DNA of 64,000 nucleotides from an uncultured Lachnospiraceae bacterium (lineage in GTDB: Bacteria > Bacillota > Clostridia > Lachnospirales > Lachnospiraceae), in contig CAMBLG010000006.1 in the NCBI GenBank assembly GCA_945868435.1, positions 62,001 to 126,000 of the forward strand, given 5' to 3'. Positions 52,882 to 60,659 of this stretch are shown piece after piece (position 1 is the first letter of the stretch; every line of letters begins with the position of its first letter). The position numbers were made by a program, and so were the translations under genes. Under the pieces are notes generated by a model that worked only from the letters and a program-made list of their open reading frames with translations, ran no database searches and was not told the DNA's origin.

Positions 52882-54099
52882 ATGGTTATGCAGGATCGGG
52901 TAATATTCCATATTGATGTAAACAGCGCCTTTCTTTCCTGGGAGGCAGTGGAGCGGCTTGCCGCCGGAGAAAGCGTTGATCTGAGGGAGATTCCCTCGGC
53001 GGTGGGCGGCGATATAGAGACCCGCCATGGGGTGATTCTGGCCAAGTCCATTCCGGCCAAGCGCTATGGCGTGACCACCGGGGAACCGGTTACGGATGCA
53101 CTGCGCAAATGCCCCACGCTGACACTGGTGAAGCCCCGCCACAAGATGTATTTGGAAAAATCGCGGGCTTTTATCGCGATTTTGCAGCAGTACTCGGACG
53201 TGATCGAACAGGTCTCGGTGGATGAGGCCTTTGTGGATATGACGGGCACTCAGCGGCTGTTCGGACCACCTGTTGAGGCGGCAAACCGCATCCGCGAGCA
53301 GGTGAAGCGGGAGTTGGGCTTTACGGTCAACGTAGGGATTTCCTCCTGCAAGATTCTTGCGAAGATGGCCAGTGATTTTCAAAAGCCTGACAAGGTACAT
53401 ACGCTTTTTCCGGAGGAGATACAAAGGAAAATGTGGCCGCTTCCGGTAAGAGACCTGTTTTTCGTTGGAAAAGCCGCAGAGAAGCGCCTTCTTTCCATGG
53501 GGATACAGACCATCGGGGATTTGGCACGCATGGAGCCGGAGACCTTGTCCGGTGTGCTGAAAAAGCATGGGGAAGTGCTGTGGCGTTACGCCAATGGCAT
53601 TGACGATTCCCCGGTGGAGACGGAATCGCCCGATGCCAAGGGCTACGGGAATTCCACTACAGTTTCCTTCGACATTACCGATTCCGCTACCGCAAAAGGC
53701 GTGCTGATGTCGCTGACCGACAATGTATGCAGGCGCCTGCGGCAGGATGATGTGAAGGTGGAGTCCGTGACTGTGCAGATCCGCTTCAACGACCTGACCA
53801 GGGTGTCCCATCAGTGCCCGCTTCCGGCGGCAACAAATATCACACAGGAGATTTACGGCAATGTGTGTCAGTTGTTTGACGAGATGTGGGACGGCACACC
53901 GATCCGTCTGCTGGGGGTATCCACCACCAAGGTGTCTAGGGAGGACAAGGGGCGGCAGATGAGCTTGTTTGACAATACGGATTATGAGAAGCTGGAAAAA
54001 CTGGATAAGGCTATGGATTCCATCCGAGGAAAGTTTGGACCGGGCGCGATCCGGCGCGCCTCCCATATGGGGCATGTGTCGGATTCCAGCGATTCGTAG
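52882..54099 (+). CDS. dinB: DNA polymerase IV (Y family)
   Basis: DinB copies past lesions with low fidelity. The 405 residues show the Y-family motifs: metal-binding FHIDVNSAFLSWE (D12), YGVTTGEP, VSVDEAFVDMTG with the catalytic Asp-Glu near 110, and the thumb HhH region NVGISSCKILAKMASDFQKP. The C-terminal little finger is followed by a QMSLF beta-clamp-binding peptide near residue 360. GGAGCAGGAG precedes the ATG. No LexA box was identified upstream. Confidence 0.94.
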   Translation: MVMQDRVIFHIDVNSAFLSWEAVERLAAGESVDLREIPSAVGGDIETRHGVILAKSIPAKRYGVTTGEPVTDALRKCPTLTLVKPRHKMYLEKSRAFIAILQQYSDVIEQVSVDEAFVDMTGTQRLFGPPVEAANRIREQVKRELGFTVNVGISSCKILAKMASDFQKPDKVHTLFPEEIQRKMWPLPVRDLFFVGKAAEKRLLSMGIQTIGDLARMEPETLSGVLKKHGEVLWRYANGIDDSPVETESPDAKGYGNSTTVSFDITDSATAKGVLMSLTDNVCRRLRQDDVKVESVTVQIRFNDLTRVSHQCPLPAATNITQEIYGNVCQLFDEMWDGTPIRLLGVSTTKVSREDKGRQMSLFDNTDYEKLEKLDKAMDSIRGKFGPGAIRRASHMGHVSDSSDS

Positions 54100-54224
54100 T
54101 CGATGTTATCCCCAATTTGCGAAGTGTACACAAATTATTTCACTGCCTAATCGCTCCAAACGGCGTGACACCCGGTTGAGCGTCTTCAGATATGTGTAAA
54201 AAAATACAAAGTGAGGAACCACAC

Positions 54225-54875
54225 ATGAACCATATACACGCCGTCATTTTTGATCTGGACGGAACTTTAATTGACACTGAGAAATACTACCGCATCTGCT
54301 GGCCCAAGGCCGTGGAGCACTTCGGCTATACCATGACGGATGAGCAGGCCCTTTCGCTTCGGTCTCTCGGAAGACCTTACGCGCCGGAGCGGTTCCGGGA
54401 ATGGTACGGAGAGGATTTTGACTACGAGAAGATTCGTGCATACCGCAAGCAGCTGATGGAAGAATGCATAGAGGAGAATGGTATGGCTCTCAAGCCGGGG
54501 GCTGTGGAGATTCTTACCTATTTGAGGGAGCATGGGATTATCACTGCACTGGCCACAGCCAACGACAGGGAGCGGGCCGGGCGATATCTGAAGAAAATCG
54601 GTCTGTACGAGTATTTTGACCACATTGTCTGCGCGGATATGGTGGAGCATGGGAAGCCCGCACCGGACATTTACCGGTATGCCTGTGAACAGTTGAAGGA
54701 GAAGCCGGAGCACTGCATGGCGGTGGAGGATTCTCCCAACGGAGCCATGAGCGCCATGCGCGCAGGCTGTAAGACGGTGTACATCCCGGATCAGACTCCG
54801 GTGGAGGAAGAATTAAAATCCGGGCTGTATGCCTGGAAAGAAAATTTGCTCATGTTGCGGGAACTGGTTCTATAA
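54225..54875 (+). CDS. HAD-family phosphatase (beta-phosphoglucomutase-like)
   Basis: The 216-residue HAD subfamily IA protein has motif I VIFDLDGTLID (D10, D12), motif II TALATAND and motif III GKPAPDIYRYAC with VEDSPNGAMSA. The helical cap is at residues about 16-80. Substrates of this group are sugar phosphates or nucleotides and cannot be assigned. Start 54225 after GAGGAAC. It precedes the T-box leader and is transcribed separately. Confidence 0.88.
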   Translation: MNHIHAVIFDLDGTLIDTEKYYRICWPKAVEHFGYTMTDEQALSLRSLGRPYAPERFREWYGEDFDYEKIRAYRKQLMEECIEENGMALKPGAVEILTYLREHGIITALATANDRERAGRYLKKIGLYEYFDHIVCADMVEHGKPAPDIYRYACEQLKEKPEHCMAVEDSPNGAMSAMRAGCKTVYIPDQTPVEEELKSGLYAWKENLLMLRELVL

Positions 54876-54928
54876 TTTTTAAGAATGCCACACATAATAA
54901 AAATGAATAGCGATTGTAGATTTTTTTG

Positions 54929-54957
54929 TTGCAATTCAAAATGAGGTGTGGTATAAA
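54929..54957 (+). promoter_or_regulatory. Promoter of the T-box operon
   Basis: TTGCAA (54929-54934) and TATAAA (54952-54957) are separated by exactly 17 bases, placing the transcript start about 10-15 bases ahead of T-box stem I. Confidence 0.75.
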
Positions 54958-54974
54958 AAGACATAACAAATTGG

Positions 54975-55254
54975 AAATGCGTTGAAGGAGACTCGGGTTA
55001 TCAGACACCGACAGGAATACAGCGTCACCGACTGAGAGCGCTGTTTGGAAGAGATGATTGCGGGAACACTGCCGGAGCAGATGAATTGAACATGGGACGC
55101 AGTCTTATGCGGCTTAAGTAGGTTCATACGTTGGCGCACGTTACGCGCGTGAGAGGGAGCTATGTCTTGTATGACAGGCTTCAAAGCGGGTGGTACCGCG
55201 GGATTTTTAGAATTTCGCCCCGGAATGGATTTTGATTCATTCCGGGGTTATTTT
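54975..55254 (+). ncRNA. T-box riboswitch, likely tRNA-Asn specific
   Basis: The leader has the canonical T-box GGGTGGTACCGCGG at 55188-55201 and a terminator CCCCGGAATG/CATTCCGGGG (55218-55247) with TTATTTTATT after it. Stem I closes with TGCGTT (54978-54983) and GACGCA (55096-55101). On the 3' side of its internal loop, GAA-TTG-AAC-A (55083-55092) places AAC, an Asn codon, in the specifier position. Uncharged tRNA-Asn would pair there and at the T-box and prevent termination. The specifier reading is moderate in certainty. The T-box itself is clear. Confidence 0.88.
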
Positions 55255-55338
55255 ATTGGAAAAGGCACAGGGCAACCGGCGCCTTTTGGATCTCGTCCCG
55301 CTCCTGATACATCAATAGATGAAAAGGAGAGTACAACA

Positions 55339-56670
55339 ATGGAATTTTTAACAGGAGTAACAAAGAAAGAAGCCTTAGAGATCAGCGAGATCCTCGCTGG
55401 TGATTACGAGGGCACCAACATCAAGGTGCGCGGTGCAATCCACACGATCCGCGATATGGGCGAGGTCGCATTCATCGTCTTGAGAAAGCGCGAGGGATTG
55501 GTACAGTGTGTCTACGAGGAAGGCAAATCACAATTTGATCTGCGTGATCTGAAGGAAGCAGCAGCTGTGGAGGTGGACGGAACCTATAAGAGTGACGACC
55601 GCGCTCCGAATGGATTCGAGCTTCGACTGGATCATGTCACAATTCTCTCTGAGCCGGCGGAGCCGATGCCGCTGCAGATATCCAAGTACAAGCTGAATAC
55701 CTCATTGGAGGCAAAACTGAATAACCGTGCGATTTCTCTGCGCAACCTGCGGGAGCGTGCTGTATTCCGCATTCAGGAAGGCATTACGAGAGGCTTTCGT
55801 GATTTCCTGTACAGCCAGGGATTTACTGAGATTCACACACCAAAGTTAGGCGCCAAGAGTGCGGAGGGCGGAGCCAACCTGTTTAAGCTGGAATATTTTC
55901 ACAGACCGGCCATTTTGCAGCAGAGCCCTCAGTTCTATAAGCAGATGATGGTGGGCGTGTTTGACCGTGTGTTTGAGACGGCACCGGTGTTCCGTGCCGA
56001 GAAGCACAACACGAAGCGCCATTTGAACGAGTATACCAGTCTGGATTTTGAGATGGGGTATATTGACGGTTTTGAAGATATTATGGCAATGGAGACCGGA
56101 TTTTTGCAGTATACCATGGACTTACTTGCCAGAGAGTATGCGAAGGAGCTTAGCATTTTGAAGATTACGCTTCCAAATGTAGATAAGATTCCACAGATTC
56201 GTTTCGATGAGGCCAAAAAGCGTGTAGCTGAGAAGTACAACAGACAGTTCCGCAATCCGTTCGACCTTGAGCCGGAGGAGGAGGTGCTGATCGGCAGATA
56301 CTTTAAGGAAGAGTATGACAGTGATTTCGTTTTTGTCACCCACTACCCGTCTAAGAAGCGTCCGTTCTATGCCATGGATGACCCGGAGGATACTACCTAC
56401 ACCTTGAGCTTTGACCTTTTGTTCCGCGGATTGGAGATCACGACCGGAGGCCAGCGTATCCATGACTACAAGATGCTGATGGAGAAGATCGAAGCTCGTG
56501 GAATGGAGACTGAGGGCATGGAGCATTACCTGTCTGCCTTCAAACACGGCATGCCGCCCCACGGAGGACTTGGCATTGGTCTGGAGCGTCTGACCATGCA
56601 CCTGATCGGTGAGGAAAATGTCCGTGAGGCAACCCTGTTTCCACGGGATCTGAGCCGATTGGAACCATAG
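55339..56670 (+). CDS. aspS: Aspartyl-tRNA synthetase, archaeal/non-discriminating type
   Basis: The 443 residues are the short, archaeal-type class IIb AspRS without the bacterial GAD insertion. It has an N-terminal OB anticodon-binding domain (KVRGAIHTIRDMGEVAFIVL), motif 2 FRAEKHNTKRHLNEYTSLDF and motif 3 GLGIGLERLTMHL. Next to gatCAB and under a T-box, it most likely charges both tRNA-Asp and tRNA-Asn with Asp, with GatCAB then amidating Asp-tRNA-Asn. A separate bacterial AspRS may exist elsewhere. The ATG at 55339 follows AAAGGAGAG. Confidence 0.9.
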   Translation: MEFLTGVTKKEALEISEILAGDYEGTNIKVRGAIHTIRDMGEVAFIVLRKREGLVQCVYEEGKSQFDLRDLKEAAAVEVDGTYKSDDRAPNGFELRLDHVTILSEPAEPMPLQISKYKLNTSLEAKLNNRAISLRNLRERAVFRIQEGITRGFRDFLYSQGFTEIHTPKLGAKSAEGGANLFKLEYFHRPAILQQSPQFYKQMMVGVFDRVFETAPVFRAEKHNTKRHLNEYTSLDFEMGYIDGFEDIMAMETGFLQYTMDLLAREYAKELSILKITLPNVDKIPQIRFDEAKKRVAEKYNRQFRNPFDLEPEEEVLIGRYFKEEYDSDFVFVTHYPSKKRPFYAMDDPEDTTYTLSFDLLFRGLEITTGGQRIHDYKMLMEKIEARGMETEGMEHYLSAFKHGMPPHGGLGIGLERLTMHLIGEENVREATLFPRDLSRLEP

Positions 56671-56724
56671 TGTGTGAACAGCAACGCATAAGTGATACGA
56701 GTGCAAGTATAAAGGAGAATCAGA

Positions 56725-57648
56725 ATGAATCATATTGGAACAATAGAGCTGACAACCGAGCGCCTGACTCTGCGCCGGTTTGAGCTGGAGGATGCGGCGA
56801 GTGCATATTACAACTGGACCTCAGACCCGGAGGTGACCAAATATCTGACCTGGCCTACCCACCAGTCTGTGGAGCAGACGGAACAGGTAATCAAGGAGTT
56901 TTGGATTGCAAATTACGACAAAAAGGATTTCTATGAATGGGCCATTGAATTGAACGAGATTGAGCAGCCCATCGGTTCTATCAGTGCAGTCAGGGTAGAT
57001 GATAATATCGACGCGGTTGAGATTGGCTATTGCATCGGAAGAGAATTCTGGCATAAGGGATATACATCAGAGGCTTTGAAGGAGGTCATGCGCTTTTTCT
57101 TCGAGGAAGTCGGCGCTGGCCGCGTGTCTGCGAGACATGATGTGAATAATCCGAACTCCGGCAAAGTGATGCAGAAATGCGGCATGGAATATGAGGGCAC
57201 CATGCGTCGGGCAGACCGTAATAACACCGGTATTACAGATGTTGCAGTGTATGCCAAGGTAAAGAGCGCAGCCGTGCTGGAGGCAGAAGCAGAGGAAGAA
57301 GTTCCGGAGATGTCGACAACCGTCACCAAGGTTGTGGCGGAGGACGGTACAACAAGAAATGTGATTTCCGATGAGACCATGGAGTACGTTGGAATTCTTG
57401 CAAAGCTGGAGCTGTCACCGGAGGAAGCGGAAGCGGCCAAGAAGGATATGGCGGATATGCTGGATTATATCGATCAGTTGAACGAGCTGGATACCACCGG
57501 AATTGAGCCGATGTCCCATGTGTTCCCGGTCAATAACGTGTTCCGTGAGGATGTTGTCACCAATGGCGATGGAAGTGAGGATACATTGAAAAATGCGCCT
57601 TCTGAGAAGAATGGCGGCTTCAAGGTACCGAAGACCATTGGCGATTAA
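56725..57648 (+). CDS. gatC: GNAT acetyltransferase-GatC fusion
   Basis: One open frame of 307 residues joins two proteins. Residues 1-175 are a RimJ/RimL-type GNAT N-acetyltransferase ([60 protein letters not shown]). Residues about 200-307 are GatC, the small subunit of Asp/Glu-tRNA amidotransferase ([48 protein letters not shown]). An acidic linker, [10 protein letters not shown], joins them. An internal ATG at 57310 could give free GatC, but it has no well-spaced ribosome site. Gene order gatC-gatA-gatB is normal. The acetyltransferase target is unknown. Confidence 0.9.
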   Translation: MNHIGTIELTTERLTLRRFELEDAASAYYNWTSDPEVTKYLTWPTHQSVEQTEQVIKEFWIANYDKKDFYEWAIELNEIEQPIGSISAVRVDDNIDAVEIGYCIGREFWHKGYTSEALKEVMRFFFEEVGAGRVSARHDVNNPNSGKVMQKCGMEYEGTMRRADRNNTGITDVAVYAKVKSAAVLEAEAEEEVPEMSTTVTKVVAEDGTTRNVISDETMEYVGILAKLELSPEEAEAAKKDMADMLDYIDQLNELDTTGIEPMSHVFPVNNVFREDVVTNGDGSEDTLKNAPSEKNGGFKVPKTIGD

Positions 57649-57674
57649 GGAATCAGGGAAGGAGGGAACACCAC

Positions 57675-59138
57675 ATGAATTTATTGCGATATACAGCTGT
57701 TGAGCTGGGAAAGAAAATACAGGCAGGCGAGGTCTCCGTACTGGAAGCAACCCAGGCGGTCCTTGATGCCATCAAGGCAAAGGAAGCTGCGGTGAACAGC
57801 TTTGTGACCGTGGATGAGGAGGGTGCCTTAAAGCGTGCCGCCGAAGTCCAGAAGTTGATCGATGAGGGAAAACTGACCGGGCCATTGGCCGGTGTGCCGG
57901 TGGCGATTAAGGATAATATGTGTACGGAAGGACTTTTGACCACCTGTTCTTCCAAGATTTTATACAACTATATTCCGACCTATTCCGCAGAGGCGGTAAA
58001 GCGGTTGGAGGCGGCAGGAGCAGTCATTGTGGGTAAGACCAACATGGACGAATTCGCCATGGGAAGTACCACAGAGACCTCTGCCTATGGCGTGACCAAA
58101 AATCCGTGGAATACAGAGCATGTTCCGGGCGGTTCTTCCGGCGGCTCCTGTGCGGCAGTGGCAGCGGAGGAAGTGCCGTATGCGCTGGGCTCTGACACAG
58201 GCGGATCCATCCGCCAGCCGAGCTCCTTCTGCGGTGTTACGGGAATCAAGCCGACTTACGGAAGCGTATCCCGTTATGGACTGATTGCCTATGGTTCTTC
58301 TTTGGACCAGATCGGACCCATTGCCAAGGATGTGACGGACTGCGCAACTATACTGGAGAGCATTACGTCGTATGACACGAAGGATTCCACCTCCGTCAAG
58401 CGCGAGGACAGTGACTATACCAGCGCTCTGGTGGATGATGTAAAAGGCATGCGGATTGGTATTCCGAGAGATTATTTTGGTGAGGGACTGGATCCGGAAG
58501 TGCGGGAGGCAGTGCTGGCGGCAGCAGAGACACTTAAGGAAAAAGGCGCCATCGTGGAGGAATTCGATCTGGGCCTTGTGGAATATGCCATCCCTGCTTA
58601 CTATGTCATTGCCTGTGCGGAGGCCAGCTCCAACCTGGCGCGTTTTGACGGTGTGAAGTACGGTTATCGGACCAGGGAGTATGAGGGCTTACACAACATG
58701 TACAAGAAATCCCGTTCCGAGGGCTTCGGCGCTGAGGTGAAGCGTAGAATTATGCTGGGCTCTTTTGTACTGAGCTCCGGTTACTACGATGCTTATTATC
58801 TGAAAGCGCTCCGTGTGAAAGCCTTGATCAAAAAAGCCTTTGACAATGCCTTTTCCAAGTATGATGTGATTTTGGGACCGGCGGCTCCCACCACGGCACC
58901 AAAGCTGGGGCAGAGTCTCGATAATCCAATCCAGATGTATCTGGGAGACATCTATACGATTTCTGTCAATCTGGCAGGTCTTCCGGGAATCTCATTGCCA
59001 TGCGACATGGATAAGAACGGCCTTCCGATCGGTTTGCAGCTGATCGGGGACTGCTTTAAGGAGAAGAACATCATCCGTGCGGCTTACAGCTTTGAACAGA
59101 CGAGAGAATATAAACACAGCCCATTGGCGGAAGCATAG
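57675..59138 (+). CDS. gatA: Asp-tRNA(Asn)/Glu-tRNA(Gln) amidotransferase subunit A
   Basis: GatA is the amidase-signature subunit that frees ammonia from glutamine for the GatB site. The 487 residues carry the Ser-cisSer-Lys triad at the canonical positions: K79 in VAIKDN, S154 in PGGSSGGS and S178 in DTGGSIRQP. A GGAGGG ribosome site precedes the ATG by nine bases, and the gene follows GatC by 26 bases. Confidence 0.97.
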   Translation: MNLLRYTAVELGKKIQAGEVSVLEATQAVLDAIKAKEAAVNSFVTVDEEGALKRAAEVQKLIDEGKLTGPLAGVPVAIKDNMCTEGLLTTCSSKILYNYIPTYSAEAVKRLEAAGAVIVGKTNMDEFAMGSTTETSAYGVTKNPWNTEHVPGGSSGGSCAAVAAEEVPYALGSDTGGSIRQPSSFCGVTGIKPTYGSVSRYGLIAYGSSLDQIGPIAKDVTDCATILESITSYDTKDSTSVKREDSDYTSALVDDVKGMRIGIPRDYFGEGLDPEVREAVLAAAETLKEKGAIVEEFDLGLVEYAIPAYYVIACAEASSNLARFDGVKYGYRTREYEGLHNMYKKSRSEGFGAEVKRRIMLGSFVLSSGYYDAYYLKALRVKALIKKAFDNAFSKYDVILGPAAPTTAPKLGQSLDNPIQMYLGDIYTISVNLAGLPGISLPCDMDKNGLPIGLQLIGDCFKEKNIIRAAYSFEQTREYKHSPLAEA

Positions 59139-59153
59139 AAAGGAGAAGAAGAG

Positions 59154-60587
59154 ATGAGTAAGAATTACGAGACAGTCATCGGACTGGAGGTTCACGTTGA
59201 GCTTGCGACCAAAACCAAGATCTTCTGCTCCTGCTCCACAGCTTTCGGAGGGGCACCGAACACCCACACCTGCCCGGTGTGTACCGGTCAGCCGGGTTCC
59301 CTTCCGGTTCTCAATAAGCAGGTAGTGGAGTATGCGGTGGCAGTAGGGCTTGCGACGAACTGCCAGATTACGCAGTACAGCAAGTTTGACCGCAAAAACT
59401 ATTTTTATCCGGATAACCCGCAGAACTATCAGATTTCCCAGTTGTATCTGCCAATCTGCAGGGATGGTTATGTGGAGATTGAGACCGATGCCGGCAAAAA
59501 GCAGGTGCGTATCCATGAGATTCATATGGAGGAGGATGCCGGAAAACTGGTGCATGATGAGTGGGAGGATGTGTCCATCGTCGATTACAACCGTTCCGGT
59601 GTGCCGTTGATCGAGATTGTGTCTGAGCCGGATATGCGATCTGCCGATGAGGTGATTGCATACCTGGAGAAGCTGCGTCAGACGATTCAGTACCTTGGGG
59701 CTTCTGACTGTAAGCTGAATGAGGGCTCCATGCGTGCCGATGTCAATCTGTCCGTTCGGGAGGTCGGTTCCAGCAAATTCGGAACCCGTACTGAGATGAA
59801 GAACCTGAACTCCTTCAAGGCAATTGCCCATGCGATCGAGGGGGAGAGAGAACGTCAGATTGAGCTTCTTGAGGCTGGTAGAAAGGTTGTACAGGAGACC
59901 AGAAGGTGGGATGACAACAAGGAATCCTCCCATGCAATGCGTTCCAAGGAAGATGCGCAGGATTACCGTTATTTCCCGGAGCCGGATCTTGTACCGATCG
60001 TGATTTCGGATGAGTGGATCGCAGATATCAGAAGCCGTCAGCCGGAGCTTCGGGATGAGAAGCTGGTGCGCTATAAGAAGGAGTATGATATCCCGGATTA
60101 TGATGCGAAGATCATTACCTCCTCCAAGCATATGGCAGATATTTTTGAGGCGACCACAAAGCTTTGCGGCAAGCCGAAGAAGGTTTCCAATTGGTTGATG
60201 GTGGAGGCAATGCGCCTGATGAAGGAGCATGAGATGGATCCGGAAGAACTGCGTTTCTCACCGGTGAACCTTGCCAAACTCATTGAGCTGGTGGAGAGTG
60301 GCACTATCAACGGAAGTGTGGCCAAGGAAGTATTCGAAATCGTCTTTGATAAGGATATCGATCCGGAACAGTACGTGGAGGAAAAAGGCCTTAAGAGTGT
60401 CAATGACGAGGGAGAACTTCGGGATGCAGTGCAGCGCGTGATCGAGGAAAATCCACAGTCTGTGGAGGATTACCACGGTGGTAAGGAAAAGGCATTGGGC
60501 TATTTGGTTGGTCAGACCATGAAGGCAACCAAGGGCAAGGCGAATCCGGGTATGGTCAATAAGCTGTTAAAGGAATTGCTTGGATAA
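59154..60587 (+). CDS. gatB: Asp-tRNA(Asn)/Glu-tRNA(Gln) amidotransferase subunit B
   Basis: GatB binds the mischarged tRNA, phosphorylates its Asp or Glu side chain and adds ammonia. The 477 residues contain the signature VIGLEVHVELATKTKIFCSC, DYNRSGVPLIEIVSEPDM and the C-terminal YqeY-like tail (ALGYLVGQTMKATKGKANPG). It starts 15 bases after gatA and ends at a strong terminator, the last gene of the aspS-gatCAB operon. Confidence 0.97.
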   Translation: MSKNYETVIGLEVHVELATKTKIFCSCSTAFGGAPNTHTCPVCTGQPGSLPVLNKQVVEYAVAVGLATNCQITQYSKFDRKNYFYPDNPQNYQISQLYLPICRDGYVEIETDAGKKQVRIHEIHMEEDAGKLVHDEWEDVSIVDYNRSGVPLIEIVSEPDMRSADEVIAYLEKLRQTIQYLGASDCKLNEGSMRADVNLSVREVGSSKFGTRTEMKNLNSFKAIAHAIEGERERQIELLEAGRKVVQETRRWDDNKESSHAMRSKEDAQDYRYFPEPDLVPIVISDEWIADIRSRQPELRDEKLVRYKKEYDIPDYDAKIITSSKHMADIFEATTKLCGKPKKVSNWLMVEAMRLMKEHEMDPEELRFSPVNLAKLIELVESGTINGSVAKEVFEIVFDKDIDPEQYVEEKGLKSVNDEGELRDAVQRVIEENPQSVEDYHGGKEKALGYLVGQTMKATKGKANPGMVNKLLKELLG

Positions 60588-60610
60588 GAAACCGAATAGA
60601 AGAACAGAAA

Positions 60611-60643
60611 ACGCTCAGCCGAAGGGACGGCTGGGCGTTTTTT
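60611..60643 (+). terminator. Terminator of the aspS-gatCAB operon
   Basis: ACGCTCAGCCG pairs with CGGCTGGGCGT (11 bp, one G-T) around AAGGGA, followed by TTTTTT. It lies 24 bases after the gatB stop. Confidence 0.92.
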
Positions 60644-60659
60644 ACAGAATCATATAAAC

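Noticed and set aside
51682-54075. 797-codon open frame on the reverse strand
   Set aside because: It is antisense to the phosphatase, the hypothetical protein and dinB, all with clear motifs and ribosome sites. Its translation is rich in His, Leu and Arg without domains.
58992-60230. 412-codon reverse-strand open frame
   Set aside because: Shadow of gatB and the gatA end. It has no ribosome site and no recognisable motif.
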